NCBI GenBank assembly: GCA_964461835.1 | Contig: CAYWVO010000007.1 | Span: forward strand, 1 to 64,000 | From: CAYWVO01 sp964461835 | GTDB taxonomy: Bacteria > Zixibacteria > MSB-5A5 > WJJR01 > JAJRUJ01 | Direction: 5' to 3' | Length of the DNA: 64,000 nucleotides | Part shown: one piece after another, positions 26,843 through 34,749 of the stretch | Layout: every line of letters starts with the position of its first letter | Position numbering within the stretch: the stretch's first letter is position 1 | Translations under genes and position numbers: made by a program | Notes under the pieces: model-generated | What the model was told of the DNA's origin: nothing | Seen by the model: the letters and a program-made list of their open reading frames with translations, nothing else | Database searches by the model: none

Positions 26843-27751
26843 TTAATAGAGCCGGTGGCGTTTTGCCAGGTAGTTGAATAAAGCGACGTCGTAGGCTTGA
26901 GCCGTATCGATGGCGACGTAATCGATGTACGCTTGGCGACATTGCCGGGCGTATCGCTCCATGAATCCCTTCATGGCCTTCTGATATTCTCCCCGAATCT
27001 GCCACGGCACGGTGCTGATTTCCTCCCCGGTCTCCATGTCCTTGAAGATGGTCTCGGAGGGGAAGGACAACTCCCGCTCGTACGGGTCGAGGATATGGAA
27101 TACAATCACTTCGTGGTGGCGATGGCGAAAGTGCTTCAATCCCGTCATCACGCGTTCGGGATCGTCAAACAAATCCGAGAGCACAATAATCAGCCCGCGA
27201 CGCTTAATGCGTTCGGCCATCTCGTGCAGCGCCACGGCAATGTTGGTGGTATCCGCCGCTTCCAGTTGTTCGAGGTTTAATAGTAGTGGATGGAGATGGC
27301 CACTGGTCGATTTGGGTGGAATATAGTGGCGAATGCGTTCAGCGTATGACACCAATCCCACCGCATCACGCTGCTTCAACATCAAAAAGGCCAGCGCGGC
27401 CGCGAGATACGAGGCATACTGTAATTTGGTTATCGAGCCGGAGGTGTATTGCATGGAGGCCGACGTATCCAACAAGATATACGCCTTGAGATTTGTTTCT
27501 TCTTCGAAGCGTTTGACATAGTACCGGTCGGACTTGGCGTAGACTTTCCAGTCGATGTCACGGATCGGATCACCCGGCATATACTGCCGGTGTTCGGCGA
27601 ATTCCACCGAAAATCCATGGTACGGTGATTTGTGCAGACCGGTGATGAAACCCTCAACCACCAGGCGGGCGCGCATCTCCATCGATTTCAAGCGGGAGAC
27701 CACCTCGGGATCGAGGTACTTACGATAGTGGTCTGTTGATCTTGCCGGCAT
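26843..27751 (-). CDS. DUF58 domain protein (BatA/MoxR-associated)
   Basis: DUF58 proteins act with MoxR-type AAA ATPases and VWA proteins in envelope maturation. This 302-residue copy shows the family signature FAEHRQYMPGDPIRDIDWKV and a VWA-like metal motif (ILLDTSASM), followed by RGLIIVLSDLFDDPERV. No membrane helix is visible. It heads the chain DUF58, Nfo, TPR/MA-like, BatA, all within a few bases of one another. No MoxR gene is found upstream; the next gene is a flavin reductase-like protein 98 bases away. Confidence 0.9.
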   Translation of the reverse strand: MPARSTDHYRKYLDPEVVSRLKSMEMRARLVVEGFITGLHKSPYHGFSVEFAEHRQYMPGDPIRDIDWKVYAKSDRYYVKRFEEETNLKAYILLDTSASMQYTSGSITKLQYASYLAAALAFLMLKQRDAVGLVSYAERIRHYIPPKSTSGHLHPLLLNLEQLEAADTTNIAVALHEMAERIKRRGLIIVLSDLFDDPERVMTGLKHFRHRHHEVIVFHILDPYERELSFPSETIFKDMETGEEISTVPWQIRGEYQKAMKGFMERYARQCRQAYIDYVAIDTAQAYDVALFNYLAKRHRLY

Positions 27752-27849
27752 TACCTACCCTTTGCATCCGATTCAATCTGCGCCATACCCTAACCCAGGT
27801 GATACGCAGCGAATACGATTCGTGGCGCGAGAAATATCACAGCTCGCAA

Positions 27850-28359
27850 TCACGATTCCTGCTGGAATACATTCAGAATTTCGCCATAGTAGATGTCGTG
27901 ATGGTCACCCGTTGAATAATAGGTCGTGCGAATTTTATGATCGAGTGTTTCCGGGAGCACCGTGTTTTTGTGGATGCTGCGGCATTCATAGATGATCGGA
28001 CATTGGGCAATGTGAGGGACATCCACCTTTTTGCCCGGCTTCAAGGTGAAATTACACTCGACAAATTTGTCGGTATCCCGGCCGGACTTGGTCCCACAAA
28101 TCGTGACCTCGGCCCCCATATCGGCAGTGGGGATATTGATGGTGAATTCGGCATTTTCCTCCAGCAGGTGATGAGTAAACCTACTTGGTCGTACAAAGAT
28201 AATGAAAATTGGCATGCCCCAGATGATTCCCGGAGTGCCCCAGCCGATAGTCATAACGTTCGGATTGTCGACCCCCGCCACCAACAGCGCCCCAGGATCG
28301 TTAAGGCGGACAATAGCTTCCGGTAAATGGCGAAAGATCCCCACATCATCTATTTCCAT
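27850..28359 (-). CDS. Flavin reductase-like FMN-binding protein
   Basis: Split-barrel flavoprotein of the flavin-reductase-like family, 169 residues. Family features are NDPGALLVAGVDNPNVMTIGW near the N-terminus, IIFVRPSRFTHHLLEENAEF, FTINIP, and the GTKSGRDTDKF segment after the flavin-binding region. Members reduce flavins or bind FMN in small redox systems; the partner is not evident. It lies upstream of the DUF58 gene on the same strand, 98 bases away, and may share its transcript. Confidence 0.85.
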   Translation of the reverse strand: MEIDDVGIFRHLPEAIVRLNDPGALLVAGVDNPNVMTIGWGTPGIIWGMPIFIIFVRPSRFTHHLLEENAEFTINIPTADMGAEVTICGTKSGRDTDKFVECNFTLKPGKKVDVPHIAQCPIIYECRSIHKNTVLPETLDHKIRTTYYSTGDHHDIYYGEILNVFQQES

Positions 28360-28467
28360 CTCCAGCTCCTTTGGCAGTCAATCGTCACAAATCCTTATAC
28401 GATTGCAGGGTAGCGAAAATCCATCAAACCGTCAAGAAGTCCGCAGAATCGGCCCTGGGCGCTGACA

Positions 28468-28495
28468 ATAAAAAAGGGCGGCTCAGCCGCCCTTT
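28468..28495 (-). terminator. Rho-independent terminator of the PDZ protein gene
   Basis: A perfect 10-base stem (AAAGGGCGGC / GCCGCCCTTT, 28473-28495) with a 3-base loop; on the minus strand it is followed by TTTTTTAT. It lies about 23 bases after the stop codon of the gene at 28518-29525. Confidence 0.88.
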
Positions 28496-28517
28496 ATACC
28501 AACGAGTTTGATAACGC

Positions 28518-29525
28518 TTAACGTCCCCGGCGGATTTCCTCCAGCTCTTCTTCGAGATCTTCGCGGAGTTCCTCGAGTTCCTCACGCAACTCTTCCATAG
28601 CCTCCTCGAGATCCTCTTGGAATTCCTCATATTTATCCCACTGACGGAAATGAGGGACTCGGACAATGTTTGGCTTGGCAATTCGCGGTTTCCGGAGATG
28701 GTATCGATTGGTAGCGTACCCATCCTCCTCAACTTCCACCGCAAACGTCTGGCGGGATTTATCGCGCACCACGACAATTTCGATTGTGTCGCCTTCCTCA
28801 TAATCGGCAATTTCATCAACCACATCGACCGGTTCTTCGATATCGTGGCCGTCAATCTCGACAATCACGTCTCCGGCTTTCAGTCCTGCCGCTTCGGCGG
28901 GGCTATCCTCGATCACTTCATCGATGAGCACTCCCGCCTCGACCCCAAAGTAGTCGGCGAGTTGGGGATTGAGTTCGTACAGAGATACACCAATCCGGAC
29001 CTTACCCAGTTTAGCCAAGTAGATATCATCGTCATCACCGAAAACCTCAATGCGTGGGACGTGGATGCTGGGGGTCCTGAAACTCCATCTATCGCCCCGA
29101 TGCCGGCGGGAATAGTAGTCCGGATCGCTCTCGCCGATAACAACCTCCATGGCGCGGCGAGCACCGCCACGGATGATTTCCAGGGTTACCTTGGTATCCG
29201 GCTCGGTGCGGCGAATCCAGCGGGTGAGACGGCCACTGGTGGTGACGGTCCGTCCGTCATACGTGACAATGACATCGCCCGGCTCCAGCCCGGCTTCTTC
29301 CGCCGGAGAATCGTCGACTACGTCATCGACAATGACGCCATCCTCCGAATCGAGGTCCCATGCTTCCGCCAGGTCTTCATCCACCTCCTGGATATAAACA
29401 CCGAGCCACCCCTCCATGTCGGCCTCTTTTTTCTGTGCGAAGGCAGTGCCGCTAAGGAAAAATACCATAACGAACGCGCCAATAAGGGCTACCGTGAAAG
29501 CCGACTGCCATCTCCGAACAACCAT
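28518..29525 (-). CDS. Exported double-PDZ protein without protease domain
   Basis: A 335-residue exported protein with signal peptide (ALIGAFVMVFFLSGTAFA), two PDZ domains (about 38-135, GWLGVYIQEVDEDLAEAWDL; and about 170-260, IGVSLYELNPQLADYFGVEA) and an acidic C-terminal coiled coil from residue 285 made of Glu/Leu/Arg repeats. No serine-protease domain or catalytic triad is present, so it is not HtrA. AAGGAGG lies 4 bases before the ATG. It probably acts as a periplasmic peptide-binding adaptor that oligomerises by its coiled coil; the client is unknown. It has its own terminator downstream. Confidence 0.85.
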   Translation of the reverse strand: MVVRRWQSAFTVALIGAFVMVFFLSGTAFAQKKEADMEGWLGVYIQEVDEDLAEAWDLDSEDGVIVDDVVDDSPAEEAGLEPGDVIVTYDGRTVTTSGRLTRWIRRTEPDTKVTLEIIRGGARRAMEVVIGESDPDYYSRRHRGDRWSFRTPSIHVPRIEVFGDDDDIYLAKLGKVRIGVSLYELNPQLADYFGVEAGVLIDEVIEDSPAEAAGLKAGDVIVEIDGHDIEEPVDVVDEIADYEEGDTIEIVVVRDKSRQTFAVEVEEDGYATNRYHLRKPRIAKPNIVRVPHFRQWDKYEEFQEDLEEAMEELREELEELREDLEEELEEIRRGR

Positions 29526-29745
29526 TTTGCCTCCTTCAGTTACTCTTTATTTTTTAGTTGGTTATTGTACGGACGCTCAACCGGCAGAGTTCCCGCTTTT
29601 TGCTTTCCAGGGTATCTCAACTGGACAGTTGTCACCAGCAAACAAGAAACCTGATGACTGCCATGGGGATTCGGCGGAGTAATACTGCTATAATTCCTTG
29701 CAATACAAAACATTACCTTGCGTATTTCCTGAAAGGAGTTTTTCT
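29526..29745. other. Spacer with promoter region for two divergent units
   Basis: About 220 bases between the PDZ gene (minus) and a possible small ORF (plus). No RNA gene or palindrome is evident; promoters for both sides should be here but no convincing -35/-10 pair can be named. Confidence 0.35.
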
Positions 29746-29925
29746 GTGTGCAGATTGAATGAAAATGGTGTGATGATGGCTGTACTCGCCGATGACACAA
29801 ACGGTGGGAGGTTTTCATTCCGGCCGCCCGACGCGGTGGATATCGTATTGATGGTTTTTGATTTGTCGGCCAATGGTCAAAGGTGCTTATTGCCGCAAAC
29901 GTTTTTCCAGGGAGGGAAACGGTGA
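29746..29925 (+). CDS. Possible small ORF coupled to the following membrane protein
   Basis: A 59-codon frame starting at GTG 29746, with a strong AAAGGAG site 7 bases upstream, and ending at a TGA that overlaps the GTG start of the next gene (GTGA). The peptide (MCRLNENGVMMAVLADDTNG...) matches nothing I know and has no signal peptide or membrane helix. The ribosome site and the overlap argue for translation, perhaps as a leader controlling the next gene, but composition alone does not support a conserved protein. Confidence 0.35.
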   Translation: MCRLNENGVMMAVLADDTNGGRFSFRPPDAVDIVLMVFDLSANGQRCLLPQTFFQGGKR

Positions 29926-30365
29926 GATACGAAGTCAAAAAACTCGGTGTCTTCTCGGTTGTCAAAATCAGCTTCATCGTGCACGGGGTCCTCGGCGCGG
30001 TTGGCGGTTTCCTGGCGGGATTGATGTTCGCCTTTTTCAGCACGATGTTGACCAATATGCCGGGATTGCCACCGGAAATGACCAGCGAACTTGGCCCGGT
30101 CGGGGGCGGGATCGGCATTATGATGATCATCATCATGCCTATCATGTATGGTTTTATCAGCTCAATCGCTGGCGTGATCTTTGGTTTTATCTTTGGGGTG
30201 GTTTACAACGTCGTCGCTCGGCTGTTTGGCGGAGTCGAGTTCGAAACTGACATGCCGGGGCACACAGTTGTGCAGCAACCACAACAACCACCGACTTCCC
30301 AAGAAAAGCCAAAGCAGGAGCAATCCGAAGCGTCAAAGCCAGTACCACCGTCGATGTTTGAATAG
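29922..30365 (+). CDS. Small membrane protein (DUF3566-like)
   Basis: A 147-residue membrane protein. The GTG start at 29922 has GGAGG 6 bases upstream and overlaps the preceding small ORF. Two membrane segments are visible (IVHGVLGAVGGFLAGLMFAF and about 65-105, IMMIIIMPIMYGFISSIAGV plus FGFIFGVVYNVVARLFGG). A Gln/Pro/Lys-rich cytosolic tail follows. The opening RYEVKKLGVFSVVKIS resembles DUF3566-type proteins, where a similar stretch precedes the first helix. Function unknown. It reads towards glnS, 93 bases ahead. Confidence 0.75.
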   Translation: MRYEVKKLGVFSVVKISFIVHGVLGAVGGFLAGLMFAFFSTMLTNMPGLPPEMTSELGPVGGGIGIMMIIIMPIMYGFISSIAGVIFGFIFGVVYNVVARLFGGVEFETDMPGHTVVQQPQQPPTSQEKPKQEQSEASKPVPPSMFE

Positions 30366-30458
30366 CTTCCGATTATTTATATTGCTACTGAAAGTCACCC
30401 GCAACACGCAGGTGCCTGAATCGTAGGTATCTCAAACCCAGTGACGGACAGGACTATC

Positions 30459-32165
30459 ATGGCTGGCAGTGAACACACCGAAAAGACCGCGGCGACACCC
30501 GAATCGCTGGACTTCATCCGCTCGATCATCGTGCACGATCGCGAGACCGGCAAGAATGACGGGCGTGTGCATACGCGATTCCCTCCCGAACCGAATGGGT
30601 ACCTGCATATTGGTCATGCCAAGTCAATCTGTCTGAATTTCTCGCTGGCCGAACAATACCAAGGCCTGTGCAACCTGCGATTCGACGATACCAACCCGAT
30701 CAAAGAGGAGCACGAGTTTGTCAACTCAATCATTGAGGATATCCACTGGCTTGGATTTGATTGGGGTGATCGGCTGTTTTACGCCTCTGATTATTTCGGC
30801 AAGCTGTACGAATTCGCGGTACGGCTGGTCAAGGCCAGCAAGGCGTATGTGGATGACCTCACCGCCGAGGAGATCCGTGAATATCGCGGCACTTTGACTG
30901 AACCGGGCAAAGAAAGCCCGTACCGCAACCGCTCGGTGGAGGAAAACCTGGACCTGTTGGAACGCATGAAAGCGGGAGAGTTTCCCGATGGTTCTCGTGT
31001 GCTCCGCGCCAAAATCGATATGGCGGCGGGCAATATCAACCTGCGCGATCCAGTCATGTATCGCATTTTGCACGCGGCACATCATCGCACCGGTGACGAC
31101 TGGTGTATCTACCCGACCTACGACTGGGCGCACGGGCAGTCCGATTCGATCGAGGGTATCACCCATTCAATTTGTACCATCGAATTCGAGGCGCATCGCC
31201 CGCTCTACGACTGGTTTTTGGAAAACCTGGGAGAACATCACCCGCAGCAAATCGAATTTGCCCCACTGAATATCAGTTACACCGTACTTAGCAAGCGCAG
31301 GTTACGGAAGCTGGTGGAGGATGGTCACGTCAACGGCTGGGATGATCCGCGCATGCCCACTATTTCTGGGATGCGCCGTCGTGGCTATCCGCCGGAGGCA
31401 ATCCGCGATTTCTGTGACCGGATCGGGGTGGCCAAGCGAGAGAGTACCGTCGATTTTGGGCTGTTGGAGTACACAATCCGGCAGGTGCTCAACAAAAAGG
31501 CTGCGCGCTACATGGCCGTGCTGCACCCATTGAAAGTAGTCATTGAGAATTACCCCGAGGGCGAAACCGAGGAACTCGACGCAGTCAACAACCCGGAGGA
31601 CCCGGACGCCGGCACGCGCAAAGTACCCTTCGGCCGGACAATTTATATCGAACGCGGTGACTTCATGGAGGACCCGCCGAAGAAGTTTTATCGCCTCGCG
31701 CCGGGCCGTGAAGTGCGTCTACGGTATGCATATTTTATCACCTGCACCAAGGTGATCAAAGACGACGACGGTAATATCGTCGAGTTGCGTTGCACCTATG
31801 ATCCCGCGACGCGCGGGGGGAACGCCCCCGACGGCCGCAAAGTCAAAGCCACAATGCACTGGGTCGCCGCGGACTCGGCAATCGATGCCGAAGTACGGGT
31901 GTACGATCATCTGTTCGCGAAAGAAAATCCGAATGAGGATCCCGAGGGCGAGCATTTCACGGCCAATTTAAATCCGGAATCATTGAAGATTCTGACCGGC
32001 TGCAAGCTGGAACCGGCATTGAACAACCTCGATCTTGGCGAAGCTGTCCAGTTCGAGCGCCTGGGTTATTTCTGTCTCGACCCCGACACCACCGATAACC
32101 ATTTGGTCTTCAACCGCACCGTCACCCTCCGTGACACCTGGGCCAAGATGCAGAAAAAATCATGA
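30459..32165 (+). CDS. glnS: Glutaminyl-tRNA synthetase
   Basis: Charges tRNA-Gln directly with glutamine. It is a class I synthetase with HIGH (YLHIGHAKS, residues 50-53 from this start), the tRNA acceptor-binding region (RFDDTNPIKEE), the second motif VLSKR (276-280), GWDDPRMPTISGMRRRG, and the two C-terminal anticodon-binding beta barrels. Length 568 is normal. I use the ATG at 30459 because AGGA lies 5 bases upstream; an in-frame GTG at 30441 has no such site. Its presence means the amidotransferase route is not strictly needed for tRNA-Gln. Confidence 0.96.
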   Translation: MAGSEHTEKTAATPESLDFIRSIIVHDRETGKNDGRVHTRFPPEPNGYLHIGHAKSICLNFSLAEQYQGLCNLRFDDTNPIKEEHEFVNSIIEDIHWLGFDWGDRLFYASDYFGKLYEFAVRLVKASKAYVDDLTAEEIREYRGTLTEPGKESPYRNRSVEENLDLLERMKAGEFPDGSRVLRAKIDMAAGNINLRDPVMYRILHAAHHRTGDDWCIYPTYDWAHGQSDSIEGITHSICTIEFEAHRPLYDWFLENLGEHHPQQIEFAPLNISYTVLSKRRLRKLVEDGHVNGWDDPRMPTISGMRRRGYPPEAIRDFCDRIGVAKRESTVDFGLLEYTIRQVLNKKAARYMAVLHPLKVVIENYPEGETEELDAVNNPEDPDAGTRKVPFGRTIYIERGDFMEDPPKKFYRLAPGREVRLRYAYFITCTKVIKDDDGNIVELRCTYDPATRGGNAPDGRKVKATMHWVAADSAIDAEVRVYDHLFAKENPNEDPEGEHFTANLNPESLKILTGCKLEPALNNLDLGEAVQFERLGYFCLDPDTTDNHLVFNRTVTLRDTWAKMQKKS

Positions 32166-32430
32166 AGTGTGCGCGGCAGACGTCTCGTCTGCCCGTACGA
32201 TGGTAATGTGCGCGACCGGGCGGCAACCTGAAGGTGTCCCGCCTTTGGCAAAAGCACTTTGGGGTTGAGAGGACGATCAAATTAGGTACCCCACCAAGAG
32301 CGACAAGGCCGCCAGGACTTGGCGCGGCTGGTGGGTCGGTAAATTCCCCGCGTTGCCGCGTGCGCTCAGAGCACGTACCCCATACATCAGCCCAAGGGTT
32401 GATCACCACGAACATACGATCGAAAGTAGC
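32166..32430. repeat. Palindrome-rich spacer after glnS
   Basis: Non-coding region with two hairpin elements. GGCAGACG/CGTCTGCC at 32175-32193 may serve as the glnS terminator, although it has no U tract. A nested palindrome with outer arms CCCCACCA/TGGTGGGT lies at 32289-32336. The end (about 32385-32400) resembles the CAGCCCAAGGG segment of the repeat unit that follows. Confidence 0.75.
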
Positions 32431-33154
32431 GTAGGTCGAAACCCCTGAGGCGCCGCAGGCGGCGTGGTTTCGACGTCATACTCTGGCACCAAATCCCATC
32501 GCACCGGCCGGGCTCCTCAGCTGAGCCAACATGTTACACTAGATTACTGACCCACCAGTCGCTCTCAGCCCGGTCGGGCTGTTCGCTCTTGGTGGGTTAC
32601 ACATTTTGCGGCCAAGGGGCAGACCGGGAGGTCTGCCGCGCACGAGTCATACCGTCAGCCCAAGGGCCGACCAGTTTTCGTAGGTCGAAACCCCTGAGGC
32701 TCCGCGAAGCGGAACGTGGTTTCGACGTCATACTCTGGCACCAAATCCCATCGCACCGGCCGGGCTCCTCAGCTGAGCCAACATGTTACACTAGATTACT
32801 GACCCACCAGTCGCTCTCAGCCCGGTCGGGCTGTTCGCTCTTGGTGGGTTACACATTTTGCGGCCAAGGGGCAGACCGGGAGGTCTGCCGCGCACGAGTC
32901 ATACCGTCAGCCCAAGGGCCGACCAGTTTTTGTAGGTCGAAACCCCTGAGGCGCCGCAGGCGGCGTGGTTTCGACGTCATACGCTTTCACTCTGGCACCA
33001 AATCCCATCGCACCGGCCAGGCTCTTCCGCTGAGCCAACATGTTAAGCTAGGTTACTGACCCACCAGTCGCTCTCAGCCCTGCCGGGCTGTTCGCTCTTG
33101 GTGGGTTACACATTTTTCGGCCAAGGGGCAGACCGGAGGTCTGCCGCGCACGAG
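32431..33154. repeat. Tandem array of about 2.9 copies of a ~250-base unit
   Basis: Copies begin at 32431, 32680 and 32932 (periods 249 and 252); the third stops at about 33154. Each unit contains, in order: a palindrome with outer arms GTCGAAACC/GGTTTCGAC; a nested palindrome with outer arms ACCCACCA/TGGTGGGT and inner arms AGCCC/GGGCT (32550-32597, 32802-32849, 33059-33106); a GGCAGACC/GGTCTGCC hairpin; and a GTCAGCCC/GGGCCGAC near-palindrome. Copies 1 and 2 are almost identical apart from the inner stem of the first palindrome. Open frames across the array are by-products of the repeat. Confidence 0.9.
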
Positions 33155-33420
33155 TTTTCGTGAACCGAGTGGCCCGCCTTTCAGGCGGGTTTGCTTTATT
33201 ACGCCTTGCTGCGCAAGGGCAACGGGATTCCCGCCTGCGCGGGAATGACGATCCGGAGATTCTGGTCAAACCGCTGGGACGGGCAGGTTAAAGACCTGCC
33301 GCGCACACTGTGGGTGAGTATACTGTTTTCGTGGCACGGGCAGACGAGACGTCTGCCGCGCACAAGCCATCCACCCCTGCCGCTTCATTTCCTGGTGGCA
33401 TTAATCCGCGTCGTGCATTT
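33155..33420. repeat. Hairpin cluster upstream of the phosphofructokinase gene
   Basis: Non-coding. It holds ATTCCCGC/GCGGGAAT with a 4-base loop at 33227-33246, GGCAGGT/ACCTGCC at 33282-33300, and GGCAGACG/CGTCTGCC at 33339-33357. The last two are each followed by GCGCAC, as in the array, so they belong to the same family. Confidence 0.8.
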
Positions 33421-33462
33421 TTATACCATGTGAAGACGATCAGGTAATATCAAGGAGGCGCT

Positions 33463-34683
33463 ATGCCGACGACGAAGTCGCCAAAAAGGAAAAAAGCGAA
33501 GTCGCCGAAAAAGAAGACAAAAAAGCCAGTGAAAATCAACCGGACAAAACCGTCGGCAAAGAAAAAGCCGACGAAGAAAAAACTGCCGTCCAGAAAGATC
33601 CGGAAACGGATCGGCGTCCTCACCGGCGGTGGTGACTGCCCAGGGCTGAACGCAGTCCTGCGTGCAGTAGTCAAGACCGGCATTCTTCAATACGAGTATG
33701 AATTTGTCGGCTTTGAAGATGGCTTCGACGGATTGCTCCAGGATAAATCCCGCCTACTCGGCTTATCCGATGTGCGCGGGCTGCTGCCGCGCGGCGGCAC
33801 CGTGCTGGGCAGCACCAACCGCGGCAATCCCTTTGAACACAAGGAGACCAAAAAGGGCAAGACCGTGTACGTTGATATGTCCGAGCAGGCAATGAAGAAT
33901 TTCAGGAAACACAAGCTCGACGCGCTCATTGTCATCGGGGGTGACGGATCGCTCAAAATTGCCAACCGGTTCTTCACCAAAGGAATGAATGTGATTGGCG
34001 TGCCCAAGACAATCGATAACGACTTGATGGCCACCGATGCGACCTTCGGTTTCCGCACGGCGGTATGGACCGCCACTGACGCAATCGACAAGCTCCACAC
34101 TACAGCGGAATCGCATCACCGGGCGATGGTGCTGGAGGTCATGGGACGCTACGTCGGTTGGATTGCGATCGAATCAGGAATAGCCGGTGGCGCGGATGTG
34201 ATCCTCATTCCCGAAATTCCCTACGATATCGACAAGGTCTGCGATAAGCTCCGCCGACGCTACGAATTCGGCGCCAAGTTTTCGATCATCGTTGTCTCCG
34301 AGGGGGCGAAACCGATCGGCGGGGATGTCACTGTGGCTGAAGAGGCCACACACCCCGGACAACTGGAGCGTTTGGGGGGAATCGGTAATGTGATCGGCTT
34401 GCAAATCGGTGAAAAGACCGGCATGGAGACGCGGGTAACGATTCTCGGACATCTGCAACGCGGCGGTTCTCCCAGTCCTTTTGACCGGATACTCTCAACC
34501 CGGTTTGGCGTGAAGGCCGTCGAGCTGGTGGAGCAGGAACGGTTTGGCCGGATGGTCTGTTATCGGGATTATATGATTGATTCGGTCAAAATCTCCGACG
34601 CGGTTGGGGCGTTTAAGTCGGTTGATCCCAACGGCCAGCTGGTGCAAACCGCCGAGGCGATCGGAATTGACTTCGGACGGTAG
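33463..34683 (+). CDS. pfkA: 6-phosphofructokinase with a lysine-rich N-terminal extension
   Basis: Phosphorylates fructose 6-phosphate in glycolysis. The catalytic domain begins at about residue 49 (RIGVLTGGGDCPGLNAV), with GGDGS at 159-163, PKTIDND at 181-187, the MGRYVGWIA substrate segment and GHLQRGGSPSPFDR. Gly after GGD points to ATP as donor, while Lys in PKTIDND is typical of group III and PPi-type enzymes; I expect an ATP-using group III enzyme. The first 48 residues contain 20 lysines plus four arginines, like a histone H1 tail, and are not part of known bacterial Pfk. AGGAGG lies just before this ATG, so the extension is really translated. Confidence 0.93.
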   Translation: MPTTKSPKRKKAKSPKKKTKKPVKINRTKPSAKKKPTKKKLPSRKIRKRIGVLTGGGDCPGLNAVLRAVVKTGILQYEYEFVGFEDGFDGLLQDKSRLLGLSDVRGLLPRGGTVLGSTNRGNPFEHKETKKGKTVYVDMSEQAMKNFRKHKLDALIVIGGDGSLKIANRFFTKGMNVIGVPKTIDNDLMATDATFGFRTAVWTATDAIDKLHTTAESHHRAMVLEVMGRYVGWIAIESGIAGGADVILIPEIPYDIDKVCDKLRRRYEFGAKFSIIVVSEGAKPIGGDVTVAEEATHPGQLERLGGIGNVIGLQIGEKTGMETRVTILGHLQRGGSPSPFDRILSTRFGVKAVELVEQERFGRMVCYRDYMIDSVKISDAVGAFKSVDPNGQLVQTAEAIGIDFGR

Positions 34684-34749
34684 CTTTTGCGTGATAACCG
34701 TTGTATATTGCCGGTCAAATAAGGGACCGCTAATCGGAAGGAACGATAG

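Noticed and set aside
28617..29654. 345-codon open frame on the plus strand
   Set aside because: It lies antisense to the PDZ protein gene, which has a signal peptide, ribosome site, known domains and a terminator. The antisense product resembles no family.
32589..33059. 156-codon open frame across the tandem array
   Set aside because: Its product repeats internally only because the DNA repeats; no start signal or domain, and it runs through palindromes.
32166..33420. CRISPR array in the repeat region
   Set aside because: The repeats are about 250 bases long and contiguous, with no short repeat-spacer alternation and no cas genes.
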